Source: Herbaspirillum sp. WKF16 (GTDB taxonomy: Bacteria > Pseudomonadota > Gammaproteobacteria > Burkholderiales > Burkholderiaceae_D). Taken from it: a stretch of DNA of 64,000 bases. Positions within the stretch are counted from its first letter, which is position 1; each line of letters opens with the position of its first letter. Shown here piece by piece: positions 22,319 through 30,587 of this stretch. Below the pieces are notes generated by a model. That model had not been told where the DNA came from and ran no database searches. It saw only the letters and a list, made by a program, of their open reading frames with translations. The DNA lies in the NCBI RefSeq assembly GCF_028993615.1, contig NZ_CP118632.1:2914001-2978000 (forward strand), read 5' to 3'. The translations under genes and the position numbers were made by a program.

Positions 22319-24262
22319 TCAGACCTGCGGCAGCCCCGTCAGGTAGCCCACCGTGGCGCCGAAGCGGTCCTTGTAGTTGGCGCGCACCAGCGGGTCCAGG
22401 GTGTCCTTGACCTTGTCGTGCAAGCCCTTCTCCCAGTCGCCGGCGTGCTGGAAATTGCTCATCACGTAGGTCCAGCCGTTGATCTCGTCGACCGCGTGCA
22501 GGCCGGTCGATTCGGCGCCGGCCGGGCAAGACAGCACGCGCGTGAGCGCCTTCGTGTCGACGTTGTAGGCCCACAGGAAATTGTTGACGTGCATGCCGCT
22601 GTCCTCGCCGATGAACAGGGTGCGCAGCTTCTCCGAGAACTTGATGTTGTCGGGATTGGCGATGCGGTCCTGCGCGGCCAGGTTGCCCAGGGCGTCCGGC
22701 GTCTTCAGGTCCACGCCCACCAGTTCAGCCGGCGGCGCCATGTCGACGGGCGTCCACTGGCTGTCGATGGCCGCGCCGGCGGCGTCGCGCTGGCCGCCGC
22801 GCAGGTTCAGCGCGTACACCGCGCCGGCCTTGGGGCCTTGCACCTTGATGTGGCCCGAGCCGTCCAGCATCGAGGCCTGTACATAGGACATGGCCGAGTA
22901 GGCGACCTTGTCGCGCGCGTTGACGGTGGTGCCCTCCATCTTGGTGAAGCCCAGGCTGCCGCCGGCCAGCGCCGCGTAGCGGTGGGTTTCCAGGAAGGCG
23001 GCGGCCTTCTGCATGCCGGGCTTGACGCGCACCCAGTTGAACTTGCCGTTGAACGGGATCTTCGAGAACGAGCCGTCGGCCGGGTCGCTGGTGCGGATGT
23101 CCATGATGTCGGTCGACTTGTAGCGGTCGGCCATGGCCTTGACCTCGGCGCTGGTGGCGCTGCCCAGTTTCACCCACGACAGCTTGCCGGCGCCCGGCCC
23201 CTCGCCCGAGACCTGCTCCCAGCGCGCCACGTAGAGCGTGCCGGCCGACAAGTCGGCGGCGCGGTCGGCGATGAACATGAACAGGCCGCCGTTGGTGGCA
23301 TCGTCGCCCATGAGCACGGTGCGCTGGTCGGGCATGACCTGCACCAGCTCGTGCGAGATGCGGCCCAGGCAATAGTGCTTCCTGATCGAACCGGTGCCGT
23401 CGGCGTTGACGGTGACTTCCGGCAGGTGGCCGTAGTGGTATGGATTGGCCTTGGCCTCATCGCCGTAGAGGTTGCGGCTGAAGCCCTTGAATTGCGGGTT
23501 GGAAGCGATGGCCGAGGCGTCCGGCTCATACTCTTCCGACGACAGGTGGGTATTCCACGGCGACAGGCTGGCGCCGCAGGTGATCCACAAGCCGTTGACC
23601 TGCGAGGTGTCGACGTTGTGGTACTTGACCAGCGACAGCTTGCCGGTGGACGGATCCTGGTCCAGCGTCAGCACCGCGATCGGCGACGGCAGCTGGCCGT
23701 ACATGGCGGCCTGTTTCTGGTCGCGCGTGGTGTACTCGAACTGGACCACGGCGAACACCGTGTTGCCCTTCACGCCCGGCACGCTGGCGCCCTTGATGGA
23801 GAGCAGCGAGGAGCCGTCCGGGCAGTCCGAGAAGAACTGGCGTTCGCGGCCCGGCACCGAGCGGTCGATGATGGGACGGTTGTCGATGTCCACGTAGCCG
23901 CCGGCCAGGATGCTGCCGCCGCGACCGTCCGGCACCATGTCGCCGGTCATGAAGAAGGGCTGGTAAGCCAACTTGTAGCTCTGCCTGCTGCCGTCGGCGA
24001 AACTCACTTCCAGCGCCGAGCCGACCGTGGTGGAGGCCATCGCGGCCGGATCGGCCAGCGTCGGCGCCGGCATGCCGGTAAAGCGCGCCGAGGCGAAGGG
24101 CTTGCCCGCGCCGGGCGCGGCGCAGGCCGACAGCAGCGCGGCGGCGCCGCCGGCCAGCGGCAGCAGCGGCGCGGCGGCGAAGGCCTTGAGCAGGCTGCGG
24201 CGGCCGGCTTGCGGCGCCTCGGCCGTGGGGGATTGGATGGCGTGCGGCTCGGGCTGTCTCAT
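22319..24262 (-). CDS. phoX: PhoX-family (DUF839) phosphatase, Tat-exported
   Basis: 647 residues. N-terminal twin-arginine signal (GRRSLLKAF, Arg21-Arg22) followed by a hydrophobic stretch ending in a lipobox-like LLSAC (Cys47), so it may be a Tat-exported lipoprotein. The rest is a DUF839/PhoX beta-propeller: SILAGGYVDIDNRPI, ISHELVQVMPDQRTVLMGDDATNGGLFMF, FNWVRVKPG, RIANPDNIKFSEKLRTLFIGEDSG. PhoX enzymes are calcium/iron alkaline phosphatases that release phosphate from organic esters in the periplasm. A Pho-box-like site lies about 60 bp upstream. GGAG lies nine bases before the ATG at 24262. Confidence 0.88.
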   Translation of the reverse strand: MRQPEPHAIQSPTAEAPQAGRRSLLKAFAAAPLLPLAGGAAALLSACAAPGAGKPFASARFTGMPAPTLADPAAMASTTVGSALEVSFADGSRQSYKLAYQPFFMTGDMVPDGRGGSILAGGYVDIDNRPIIDRSVPGRERQFFSDCPDGSSLLSIKGASVPGVKGNTVFAVVQFEYTTRDQKQAAMYGQLPSPIAVLTLDQDPSTGKLSLVKYHNVDTSQVNGLWITCGASLSPWNTHLSSEEYEPDASAIASNPQFKGFSRNLYGDEAKANPYHYGHLPEVTVNADGTGSIRKHYCLGRISHELVQVMPDQRTVLMGDDATNGGLFMFIADRAADLSAGTLYVARWEQVSGEGPGAGKLSWVKLGSATSAEVKAMADRYKSTDIMDIRTSDPADGSFSKIPFNGKFNWVRVKPGMQKAAAFLETHRYAALAGGSLGFTKMEGTTVNARDKVAYSAMSYVQASMLDGSGHIKVQGPKAGAVYALNLRGGQRDAAGAAIDSQWTPVDMAPPAELVGVDLKTPDALGNLAAQDRIANPDNIKFSEKLRTLFIGEDSGMHVNNFLWAYNVDTKALTRVLSCPAGAESTGLHAVDEINGWTYVMSNFQHAGDWEKGLHDKVKDTLDPLVRANYKDRFGATVGYLTGLPQV

Positions 24263-24319
24263 CGTGGTTTCTCCGTATCAACAGAAAAACAGCCGCGGCG
24301 CAACCTGAGGTCGGCGCAG

Positions 24320-24337
24320 CTGTCAGTATTTTGTCAG
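24320..24337 (+). promoter_or_regulatory. Candidate Pho box (PhoB site) upstream of phoX
   Basis: Two direct 7-mers, CTGTCAG and TTGTCAG, separated by the 4-base TATT and thus 11 bases apart, match the PhoB pattern CTGTCAT-AWAW-CTGTCAY well. The site is centred about 66 bp from the phoX start codon. It reads on the strand opposite to phoX, which is less common for Pho boxes, so the assignment is good but not certain. Confidence 0.55.
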
Positions 24338-24452
24338 TCATGCAAAGCGCTGCGATGGTAGCGGTCGAAAATGACAGGCTTGTGACGGGCGAGCCGACGA
24401 ATCGGCCCGCTCCTCTTGTATAATGTGCGGTTTGATCGCAAAAGAAACCATC

Positions 24453-25557
24453 ATGGAAGCAGAACGCCTCAATTCCCTCCAATCCCTGCTCGAAGACCTG
24501 GCCACGCGCGCCACCGAGCTACGGAGGTATCTTTGACTTCGATGTGAAGTCGGAGAAACTCGAGCAAGTCAACGCCGAACTGGAAGACCCGAACGTCTGG
24601 AACGACCAGAAGCGGGCCCAGGACCTCGGCAAGGAAAAGAAATCGCTGGAAGCGATCGTCCACACCCTGATCAAGATCGATACCGATCTGACCGATGCCC
24701 GCGACCTGTTCGACATGGCGCGCGAGGAAAAGGACGAGGACACCATCGCCGCCATCGAAGCCGATGCCGATGGCCTGAAGAAGCTGGTGGAGGAAATGGA
24801 ATTCCGCCGCATGTTCAGCGGCCAGATGGACGCCAACAACTGCTTCATCGACATCCAGGCCGGCGCCGGCGGCACCGAGGCCCAGGACTGGGCCTCCATG
24901 CTGCTGCGCCAGTACCTGCGCTACTGCGAGCGCAAGGGCTTCAAGGTCGAGATCATGGAACAGTCCGACGGTGAAGTGGCCGGCATCAAGACCGCCACCC
25001 TGAAGGTCGAGGGCGAATACGCCTACGGTTTCCTGCGCACCGAGACCGGCGTGCACCGCCTGGTGCGCAAGTCGCCGTTCGACTCCAGCAACGGCCGCCA
25101 TACCTCGTTCTCCAGCCTGTTCGTGTATCCGGAAGTGGATGAATCCTTCGAGATCGAGATCAACCCGGCCGATGTGCGCGTAGACACCTACCGCGCCTCC
25201 GGCGCCGGCGGCCAGCACATCAACAAGACCGACTCCGCGGTGCGCCTGACGCACGGCCCCAGCGGCATCGTCGTGCAATGCCAGAACGACCGCAGCCAGC
25301 ACCGCAACCGCGCCGAGGCCTGGGACATGCTGCGCGCCAAGCTGTTCGAACTGGAACTGCGCAAGCGCATGAGCGAGCAGCAGAAGCTGGAAGACTCCAA
25401 GACCGACGTCGGCTGGGGCCACCAGATCCGCTCCTACGTGCTGGACCAGTCCCGCATCAAGGACCTGCGCACCAACCATGAAACCGGCAACACCAAGGCC
25501 GTGCTCGACGGCGACCTGGACGACTTCATCGCCGCCTCGCTGAAACAGGGCGTCTGA
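24453..25557 (+). CDS. prfB: Peptide chain release factor 2, programmed +1 frameshift
   Basis: Two reading frames joined by programmed frameshifting: 24453-24533 (27 codons, beginning [20 protein letters not shown]) and 24535-25557, giving 367 residues. RF2 reads UAA and UGA and triggers peptide release. The codon-recognition tripeptide SPF ([10 protein letters not shown]), the catalytic GGQ ([15 protein letters not shown]) and the late [20 protein letters not shown] are intact. The in-frame TGA at 24534 is the usual autoregulatory stop: when RF2 is scarce, ribosomes slip forward and make more. It lies upstream of lysS with a 72-bp gap. Confidence 0.97.
24523..24537 (+). promoter_or_regulatory. 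prfB programmed frameshift site
   Basis: The sequence GGAGGTATCTTTGAC has the internal Shine-Dalgarno (GGAGG), three bases of spacing, the slippery CTT codon and the TGA stop followed by C (weak termination context). This is the classical +1 shift signal of bacterial prfB; the new frame starts at GAC 24535. Confidence 0.97.
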
Positions 25558-25629
25558 CCGATCCCGCCGCGCAGTCCGCTGCGCGGCGATATCCCCCGGC
25601 CGACCGTTCAACACTCAAGATTTCCAACC

Positions 25630-27171
25630 ATGACCACGCAAAACAACAACGCCGCCCAGCCGGCAGCTGACGAAAACAGCATCATCGCCGAGCGCCGCGC
25701 CAAGCTGGCCGCCATCCGCGAGCAAGGCATCGCCTTCCCCAACGATTTCCGTCCGGCCGACAAGGCTGCCGACCTGCACGCCAAGTACGGCGAGCTGGAC
25801 AACGAGGCGCTGGAAGCCAATCCGGTGAGCGTGTCGGTGGCCGGCCGCATGATGTTGAAGCGCGTCATGGGCAAGGCGGCCTTCGCCACCCTGCAGGATT
25901 CCTCCGGCGCGCGCGCCGACGGCCGCATCCAGCTCTACGTGACCCGCGACGTCACCGGCGAAGAAGCCATGGCCGCCTTCAAGCACTACGACCTGGGCGA
26001 CATCCTGGGCGCCGAAGGCACGCTGTTCAAGACCAAGACCGGCGAGCTGTCGATCAAGGTGACCACCTTGAAGCTGATCACCAAGTCGCTGCGCCCGCTG
26101 CCGGACAAGTTCCACGGCCTGGCCGACCAGGAAATGAAGTATCGCCAGCGCTACGTCGACCTGATCGTCAGCGAGGAAACCCGCCGCACCTTCAAGGCGC
26201 GCACCGCGGCGATGTCGTCGATCCGCCGCTTCATGGAAACCAACGGCTTCATGGAAGTGGAAACCCCGATGCTGCACCCGATCCCGGGCGGCGCCGCGGC
26301 CAAGCCTTTCATCACCCACCACAACGCGCTGGACATGCAGATGTTCATGCGCATCGCCCCCGAGCTGTACCTGAAGCGCCTGGTGGTGGGCGGCTTCGAA
26401 CGCGTGTTCGAGGTCAACCGCAACTTCCGCAACGAAGGCGTCTCGCCCCGCCACAATCCTGAATTCACGATGATGGAGTTCTACGCCGCCTACGTGGATT
26501 ACCAGTGGCTGATGGGCTTCACCGAGCAAGTGATCCGCCAGGCCGCGATCGACGCCCACGGCACCGCCACCCTGACCTACCAGGGCCGCGAGCTGGACCT
26601 CTCCAAGCCCTTCGACCGCCTGACCATCAGCGGCGCCATCCTGAAGTACGCCCCGCAGTACACCGAGGCGCAACTGGGCGACATCGAGTTCCTGCGCGCC
26701 GAACTCAGGAAGTTCGGCGTCAAGACCGACCAGGCGCCCCTGGCCGGCGCCGGCATCGGCGCGCTGCAACTGGCGCTGTTCGAAGAGACAGCCGAATCCC
26801 AGCTGTGGAACCCGACCTACATCATCGACTACCCGGTCGAGGTCTCGCCGCTGGCGCGCGCCTCCGACACGGTGCCGGGCATCACCGAGCGCTTCGAGCT
26901 GTTCATCACCGGCCGCGAGATCGCCAACGGCTTCTCCGAGCTTAACGACGCCGAAGACCAGGCCGCGCGCTTCCACGCGCAGGTGGCCGCCAAGGACGCC
27001 GGCGACGAGGAAGCCATGTATTACGACGCCGACTACATCCGCGCGCTCGAATACGGCATGCCGCCGGCCGGCGGCTGCGGCATCGGCATCGACCGCCTGA
27101 TGATGCTGATCACCGACTCGCCCAACATCCGCGACGTCATCCTGTTCCCGCACCTGCGCCGCGAAGACTGA
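25630..27171 (+). CDS. lysS: Lysyl-tRNA synthetase, class II
   Basis: 513 residues. Charges tRNA-Lys with lysine. An N-terminal OB-fold anticodon-binding domain (about 60-170) is followed by the class II catalytic core: motif 1 around [20 protein letters not shown], motif 2 [21 protein letters not shown], motif 3 [18 protein letters not shown]. Its position right after prfB is conserved in proteobacteria. A perfect inverted repeat (25565-25588) lies in the short gap between prfB and lysS. Confidence 0.97.
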   Translation: MTTQNNNAAQPAADENSIIAERRAKLAAIREQGIAFPNDFRPADKAADLHAKYGELDNEALEANPVSVSVAGRMMLKRVMGKAAFATLQDSSGARADGRIQLYVTRDVTGEEAMAAFKHYDLGDILGAEGTLFKTKTGELSIKVTTLKLITKSLRPLPDKFHGLADQEMKYRQRYVDLIVSEETRRTFKARTAAMSSIRRFMETNGFMEVETPMLHPIPGGAAAKPFITHHNALDMQMFMRIAPELYLKRLVVGGFERVFEVNRNFRNEGVSPRHNPEFTMMEFYAAYVDYQWLMGFTEQVIRQAAIDAHGTATLTYQGRELDLSKPFDRLTISGAILKYAPQYTEAQLGDIEFLRAELRKFGVKTDQAPLAGAGIGALQLALFEETAESQLWNPTYIIDYPVEVSPLARASDTVPGITERFELFITGREIANGFSELNDAEDQAARFHAQVAAKDAGDEEAMYYDADYIRALEYGMPPAGGCGIGIDRLMMLITDSPNIRDVILFPHLRRED

Positions 27172-27217
27172 ACGCCGATGGGATCGTCCTGCGCCGGATG
27201 ATCCTCCCCGCCCCCGC

Positions 27218-27241
27218 CCGCATCCCGCTCCCGGGATGCGG
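27218..27241. terminator. Hairpin downstream of lysS
   Basis: Perfect 10-bp stem CCGCATCCCG/CGGGATGCGG with a 4-base loop, 46 bases past the lysS stop. There is no T run after it (CATTGCTCT), so it may be a weak or Rho-assisted terminator or an RNA-stabilising structure. Confidence 0.4.
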
Positions 27242-27463
27242 CATTGCTCTCCCTCACGACGCCTCCGACGATATTGCCATGCCGGCAACAAGGCTTGCGG
27301 GGTTGTCGCCTCACGCCTGCCGCATCGGCTCAAAGCGGCCATGGGCGAGCCTTCCAGGGCATTACAAGTTTTTACAACTGACACAGAATCGGGATTTTTT
27401 TTGGCCTTTCGGCACTCCATAATCAGGTCACCATCAACACCAATAAACGGAGAGGCCCCCATC

Positions 27464-28078
27464 ATGGAAACCACAACTGTCGCCAAGTCATCTTCCAACC
27501 GCCTGCACCCGCTGGTCGCAGGCGCCGCCATCGCCCTGATCCTGGTCAGCCTGATCGGCGTGGCCGCGATGACAGGCCTTCTGCCCAGCTCCAACAGCAC
27601 CAATTCGCCGCAGCAAATGGCGGCCATGGATCCGAACGCGGCGCAACAACCGCAACAGCAACAACAACAACAACTGGCGCAGCAACAGGCGCCGCTCAAG
27701 CAAGCTGCCCCGGCCTATCCGGCGCAAGCGCCCGCCCCCGCCGTCTGCAACAGCTGCGGTGAAGTCGTCGGCGTTCGCGCCGTGCAGCACACCCCCAGCA
27801 CCAGCGGCGTGGGCATCGCCGGCGGCGCGGTAGTCGGCGGCCTGCTGGGCAACCAGGTGGGCGGCGGCACGGGCCGCACCCTGGCCACCATCGCCGGCGC
27901 GGTCGGCGGCGGTTACGCCGGCAACGAAGTCGAGAAGCGCACCCGCACCACCACCAGCTATGTGGTCGACGTCCGCATGGAAAACGGCAAGACCCGCAGC
28001 TTCCCGCAGAGCGCCGACAACTGGCGCGCCGGCGACCAGGTGCGCGTGGTCAACGGCCACCTGCAAGGCCGCGGCTGA
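27464..28078 (+). CDS. Glycine-zipper 2TM domain envelope protein
   Basis: 204 residues. One N-terminal membrane helix (about 20-42, LVAGAAIALILVSLIGVAAM), a Gln/Ala/Pro-rich linker (about 55-95) with an unbroken Gln run, then a glycine-zipper two-helix hairpin (GVGIAGGAVVGGLLGNQVGGGTGRT-type sequence, about 120-150) as in SlyB and Rickettsia 17-kDa antigen-like proteins. The tail is SYVVDVRMENGKTRSFPQ plus a basic end. Such proteins sit in the envelope and often respond to envelope stress; the exact role here is unknown. It has an uncleaved helix rather than a lipobox. GGAGAG precedes the ATG at 27464. Confidence 0.85.
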   Translation: METTTVAKSSSNRLHPLVAGAAIALILVSLIGVAAMTGLLPSSNSTNSPQQMAAMDPNAAQQPQQQQQQQLAQQQAPLKQAAPAYPAQAPAPAVCNSCGEVVGVRAVQHTPSTSGVGIAGGAVVGGLLGNQVGGGTGRTLATIAGAVGGGYAGNEVEKRTRTTTSYVVDVRMENGKTRSFPQSADNWRAGDQVRVVNGHLQGRG

Positions 28079-28102
28079 TCTGCCGCGCGGCTTCGGTCCC
28101 CA

Positions 28103-28133
28103 AGCCCTTCGATGCGAGTCGAAGGGCTTTTTT
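28103..28133 (+). terminator. Intrinsic terminator after the glycine-zipper gene
   Basis: Stem AGCCCTTCGA/TCGAAGGGCT (10 bp), loop TGCGAG, followed by six T. It lies 24 bases past the stop codon. Confidence 0.92.
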
Positions 28134-28473
28134 GTTGGCGCGAGGCCGCTGGAAAAATTATCCGATAAGCAACATTGCCTGGCAGGTGCACCAAAGCCCG
28201 GCTTGCGCGTTGTAATGGCAGGGGAAGGCAAGTCCGCCGGTTCCCGCCGCATGAAACTCGCTTGTGCACAATGACGTCAAACCTGCCAGGGCAGACGATT
28301 AACACTGGCAACATTGCGGCCGGAAGGTTAGACTTTTGCAAAGATGCACGACCGCAATGCCATGCGCGGACAGCAAATAATGCATCGGGAACACAGAGCG
28401 AGCGTCACGCAACGCCGCCGGGTCCCATACACCACGGGGGCGAACGGTTCGCCAGAAGAGCTTGCCGGCTCGA
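28134..28473. other. Intergenic region before the esterase-like gene
   Basis: 340 bases with no gene, repeat or recognisable promoter pair that I can support. A plus-strand open frame crosses it but has no ribosome binding site and atypical composition. Confidence 0.5.
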
Positions 28474-29403
28474 ATGCAGTTTTATAGATTTATGGACTCA
28501 TTGTCATCCACGGATAGTATCAATCCCCCCAGCGAAACGCTGGCGGAAGAACGCCACGGCGGCCCGCACAAAGACCACGCGGTCATCCTGCTGCACGGCC
28601 TGTGCGGCTCGCAGCTCGAAATGGGTTCCATCCCCAAGCAATTGAAGAAGGCCGGCTGCACCGTCATCCCCCTCACCATCGAGAACTATTCCGCTTCGCT
28701 GACCAATCCGCGCGTCTCGCCCAACTGGGAAGAATGGTGCGCCGTGGTCGAAAGCCGCGTGGCACGCCTCAAGGAAGAATTCAGGACCGTCTCGCTGTGC
28801 GGCCTGTCCATGGGCGCCACGCTGGCGCTGGCCGTGGCCGCGCGCAGCAGCCAGTTGCTCTCGGTGGTGCTGCTCTCGCCGGTGCTGCAGTACGACGGCT
28901 GGTCGGTGCCCTGGTACCAGAAGCTGCTGACGGTGGTCTACGACCTCGGCATCCGCAACTGGTCCTACAAGGAAAGCGAGCCCTACGGCATCAAGAATTT
29001 CGACATGCGCCGCCGCGTAGCCAATGCCCTGGAGAAAGACGGCGTGGCGGCGGTCGGCGCCGCATCGATCCCCGCCCGCCACCTGCGCGCAGCGCTGCGC
29101 ATGATCTCCTATGTGCGCGAGGCGTTGCCGCTGGTGCGCACCGACACCCTGATCATCCACTCCATCGACGATGAAACCGCCTCGCCGCGCAATGCCGAGG
29201 TGATCCTGCACAACATCGGCGCGGAAGTGCGCAAGGTGATCTGGCTGGGCGACTGCTACCACATCATCACGGTGGACAACGAGCGCGAGATCGTGACCAA
29301 CGAGACCGTGATGTTCATCAAGCGCAGCATCGAGATCCACGGCAATGAAATATCGCGCAAGTACCTCGCCCATTCCTCGCCGCTGAAGGATCGCCGGCAG
29401 TAA
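28474..29403 (+). CDS. Alpha/beta hydrolase, carboxylesterase-like
   Basis: 309 residues. Alpha/beta-hydrolase with oxyanion segment LLHGLCGSQLEM, nucleophile elbow CGLSMGAT (Ser112), likely acid in HSIDDETASP and likely His in GDCYHIITVD. This resembles small monoacylglycerol lipase or carboxylesterase-type enzymes; the substrate is unknown. Start choice is uncertain: ATG 28474, a TTG four codons earlier, or ATG 28492 (MDSLSST) are all possible, and none has a strong ribosome binding site. It precedes a small membrane protein gene by about 110 bp on the same strand, which may be co-transcribed. Confidence 0.8.
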   Translation: MQFYRFMDSLSSTDSINPPSETLAEERHGGPHKDHAVILLHGLCGSQLEMGSIPKQLKKAGCTVIPLTIENYSASLTNPRVSPNWEEWCAVVESRVARLKEEFRTVSLCGLSMGATLALAVAARSSQLLSVVLLSPVLQYDGWSVPWYQKLLTVVYDLGIRNWSYKESEPYGIKNFDMRRRVANALEKDGVAAVGAASIPARHLRAALRMISYVREALPLVRTDTLIIHSIDDETASPRNAEVILHNIGAEVRKVIWLGDCYHIITVDNEREIVTNETVMFIKRSIEIHGNEISRKYLAHSSPLKDRRQ

Positions 29404-29512
29404 GGCTGCCGGCCGTGGCATACCGCGCCGCGGGGCATGCCCGGCAGTAAGTGTTCTGACAGACAACGTTCTTAACATGTGAATATTGCGCAAGCGCGCA
29501 ATGGAAGTGAAG

Positions 29513-30028
29513 ATGGATATGACGCGCACCTCCTCCAGAGCCATCATGAGCCTGATCAAACTGAAAAACGCAAAGAGCTGGCGCCCTCAGGGCCTGCGCC
29601 CGCTCTATACCAGCGCCATCGGCTTCGTTGCCGCGTTCGGCCTGCGCTACGCGCTGGCGCCCTTCGTCGACGAGTCGCTGTCGATGCTGTTCTTCGCGGT
29701 CAACTGCATCGTCATCAGCTACCTGTTCGGCTACCTGTATTCGCTGGGCCTGCTGGCCATCAGCATCCCCACGGCGATGTTCTTCTTCCGCAAGCCCTTC
29801 TATACGATGGACGGGATCAACGACAAGGACCTGTTCATGATCCTGGTCTATACCGTCATCATCGCCACCGCCTCGCTGATCATCGAATGGCTGCAGCGCG
29901 AGCGCTACGCCGCCGTGCTGCAGCAGCGCGTGTCGGAAACGCGCTACCGGCTGCTGATCGAATCGGACCAGGCGCGCCGCGCCGAGTACGGCCAGCAGTT
30001 CGAGGCGAGCAGCTCGAACCAAAGCTGA
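29513..30028 (+). CDS. Small four-helix membrane protein, DUF4118-like
   Basis: About 171 residues. Basic N-terminus, then four closely packed hydrophobic segments (SAIGFVAAFGLRYALAPF; LSMLFFAVNCIVISYLFGYL; GLLAISIPTAMFFF; LFMILVYTVIIATASLIIEWL), then a helical cytoplasmic tail with Arg, Glu and Gln (RERYAAVLQQRVSETRYRLLIESDQ). This resembles the DUF4118 membrane module of KdpD-type sensor kinases, but no kinase, PAS or GGDEF domain follows. It could act as a free-standing sensor or partner. The start is uncertain: GGAAGTGAAG precedes the ATG at 29513; ATG 29501 and 29519 are alternatives. Confidence 0.75.
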   Translation: MDMTRTSSRAIMSLIKLKNAKSWRPQGLRPLYTSAIGFVAAFGLRYALAPFVDESLSMLFFAVNCIVISYLFGYLYSLGLLAISIPTAMFFFRKPFYTMDGINDKDLFMILVYTVIIATASLIIEWLQRERYAAVLQQRVSETRYRLLIESDQARRAEYGQQFEASSSNQS

Positions 30029-30050
30029 ACCGCCTGAACCGCCACCTGAA

Positions 30051-30075
30051 ACGGACGCCCACGGCGTCCGTTTTT
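30051..30075 (+). terminator. Intrinsic terminator after the DUF4118-like gene
   Basis: Stem ACGGACGCC/GGCGTCCGT (9 bp), loop CAC, then five T. It lies 22 bases past the stop codon. Confidence 0.9.
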
Positions 30076-30161
30076 CGTTGCCGATGCGCTATCAGGAAGG
30101 CCCTGATGGCCGCCTGCGACGGGCTCTGGGAAGATGGAGCCAACTCAGCAAGGAGGCCGCC

Positions 30162-30587
30162 ATGTCCGCACCCCGCCCCAAGATCCTGATGATCGATCCC
30201 GATCTGGACGCCATCGAACTCGCCCGCTTCGCGCTCTGGCGCAGCGCGCCCGAATGCAGCTTCGAATGGTTCGACGACGCCGAACTGGCGAACGCCTCGC
30301 TGCTGACCCGCGTGCTGTGCCGGTCGAAAGACCTGCCGGCGCTGATCCTGCTGGATCCGCGCCACTTTCCCGGCGCGGAAGGCTACGAACTGCTGCGCAC
30401 GCTGTGCGTCTACGAAGCGGTCGCCCATATCCCGCTGGTGCTGTTCACCTCTTCGCCGCTGGGCAGCGACTTCAGCCTCGACCAGGACAGCCGTATCTGG
30501 TACTCCGCCAAATCCGACGACCCGCGCGAATACATGCGCAGCATCACCTCCTGCGTGAAGTCGCGGCTGCAGGAGACGGTGCACTGA
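30162..30587 (+). CDS. Stand-alone response-regulator receiver domain protein
   Basis: 141 residues, one CheY-like receiver domain with no output domain. Acidic pocket residues lie in ILMIDPDLD (Asp12, Asp14), the phosphoacceptor in LLDPRHFPG (Asp65), the switch Thr in LFTSS (Thr96), and the conserved Lys in YSAKSDD (Lys117). All key residues are present, so phosphorylation is likely. AGGAGG lies seven bases before the ATG. It has no linked kinase and probably works as a shuttle or docking protein. Its 3' end overlaps the convergent MocR gene by 44 bp. Confidence 0.85.
   Translation: MSAPRPKILMIDPDLDAIELARFALWRSAPECSFEWFDDAELANASLLTRVLCRSKDLPALILLDPRHFPGAEGYELLRTLCVYEAVAHIPLVLFTSSPLGSDFSLDQDSRIWYSAKSDDPREYMRSITSCVKSRLQETVH

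Noticed and set aside
24453..24536. prfB as a pseudogene with an internal stop
   Set aside because: The TGA is in the standard programmed frameshift context and the rest of the protein is intact.
25615..27699. Minus-strand open frame of 694 codons opposite lysS
   Set aside because: Antisense shadow of lysS and the glycine-zipper gene; low-complexity translation.
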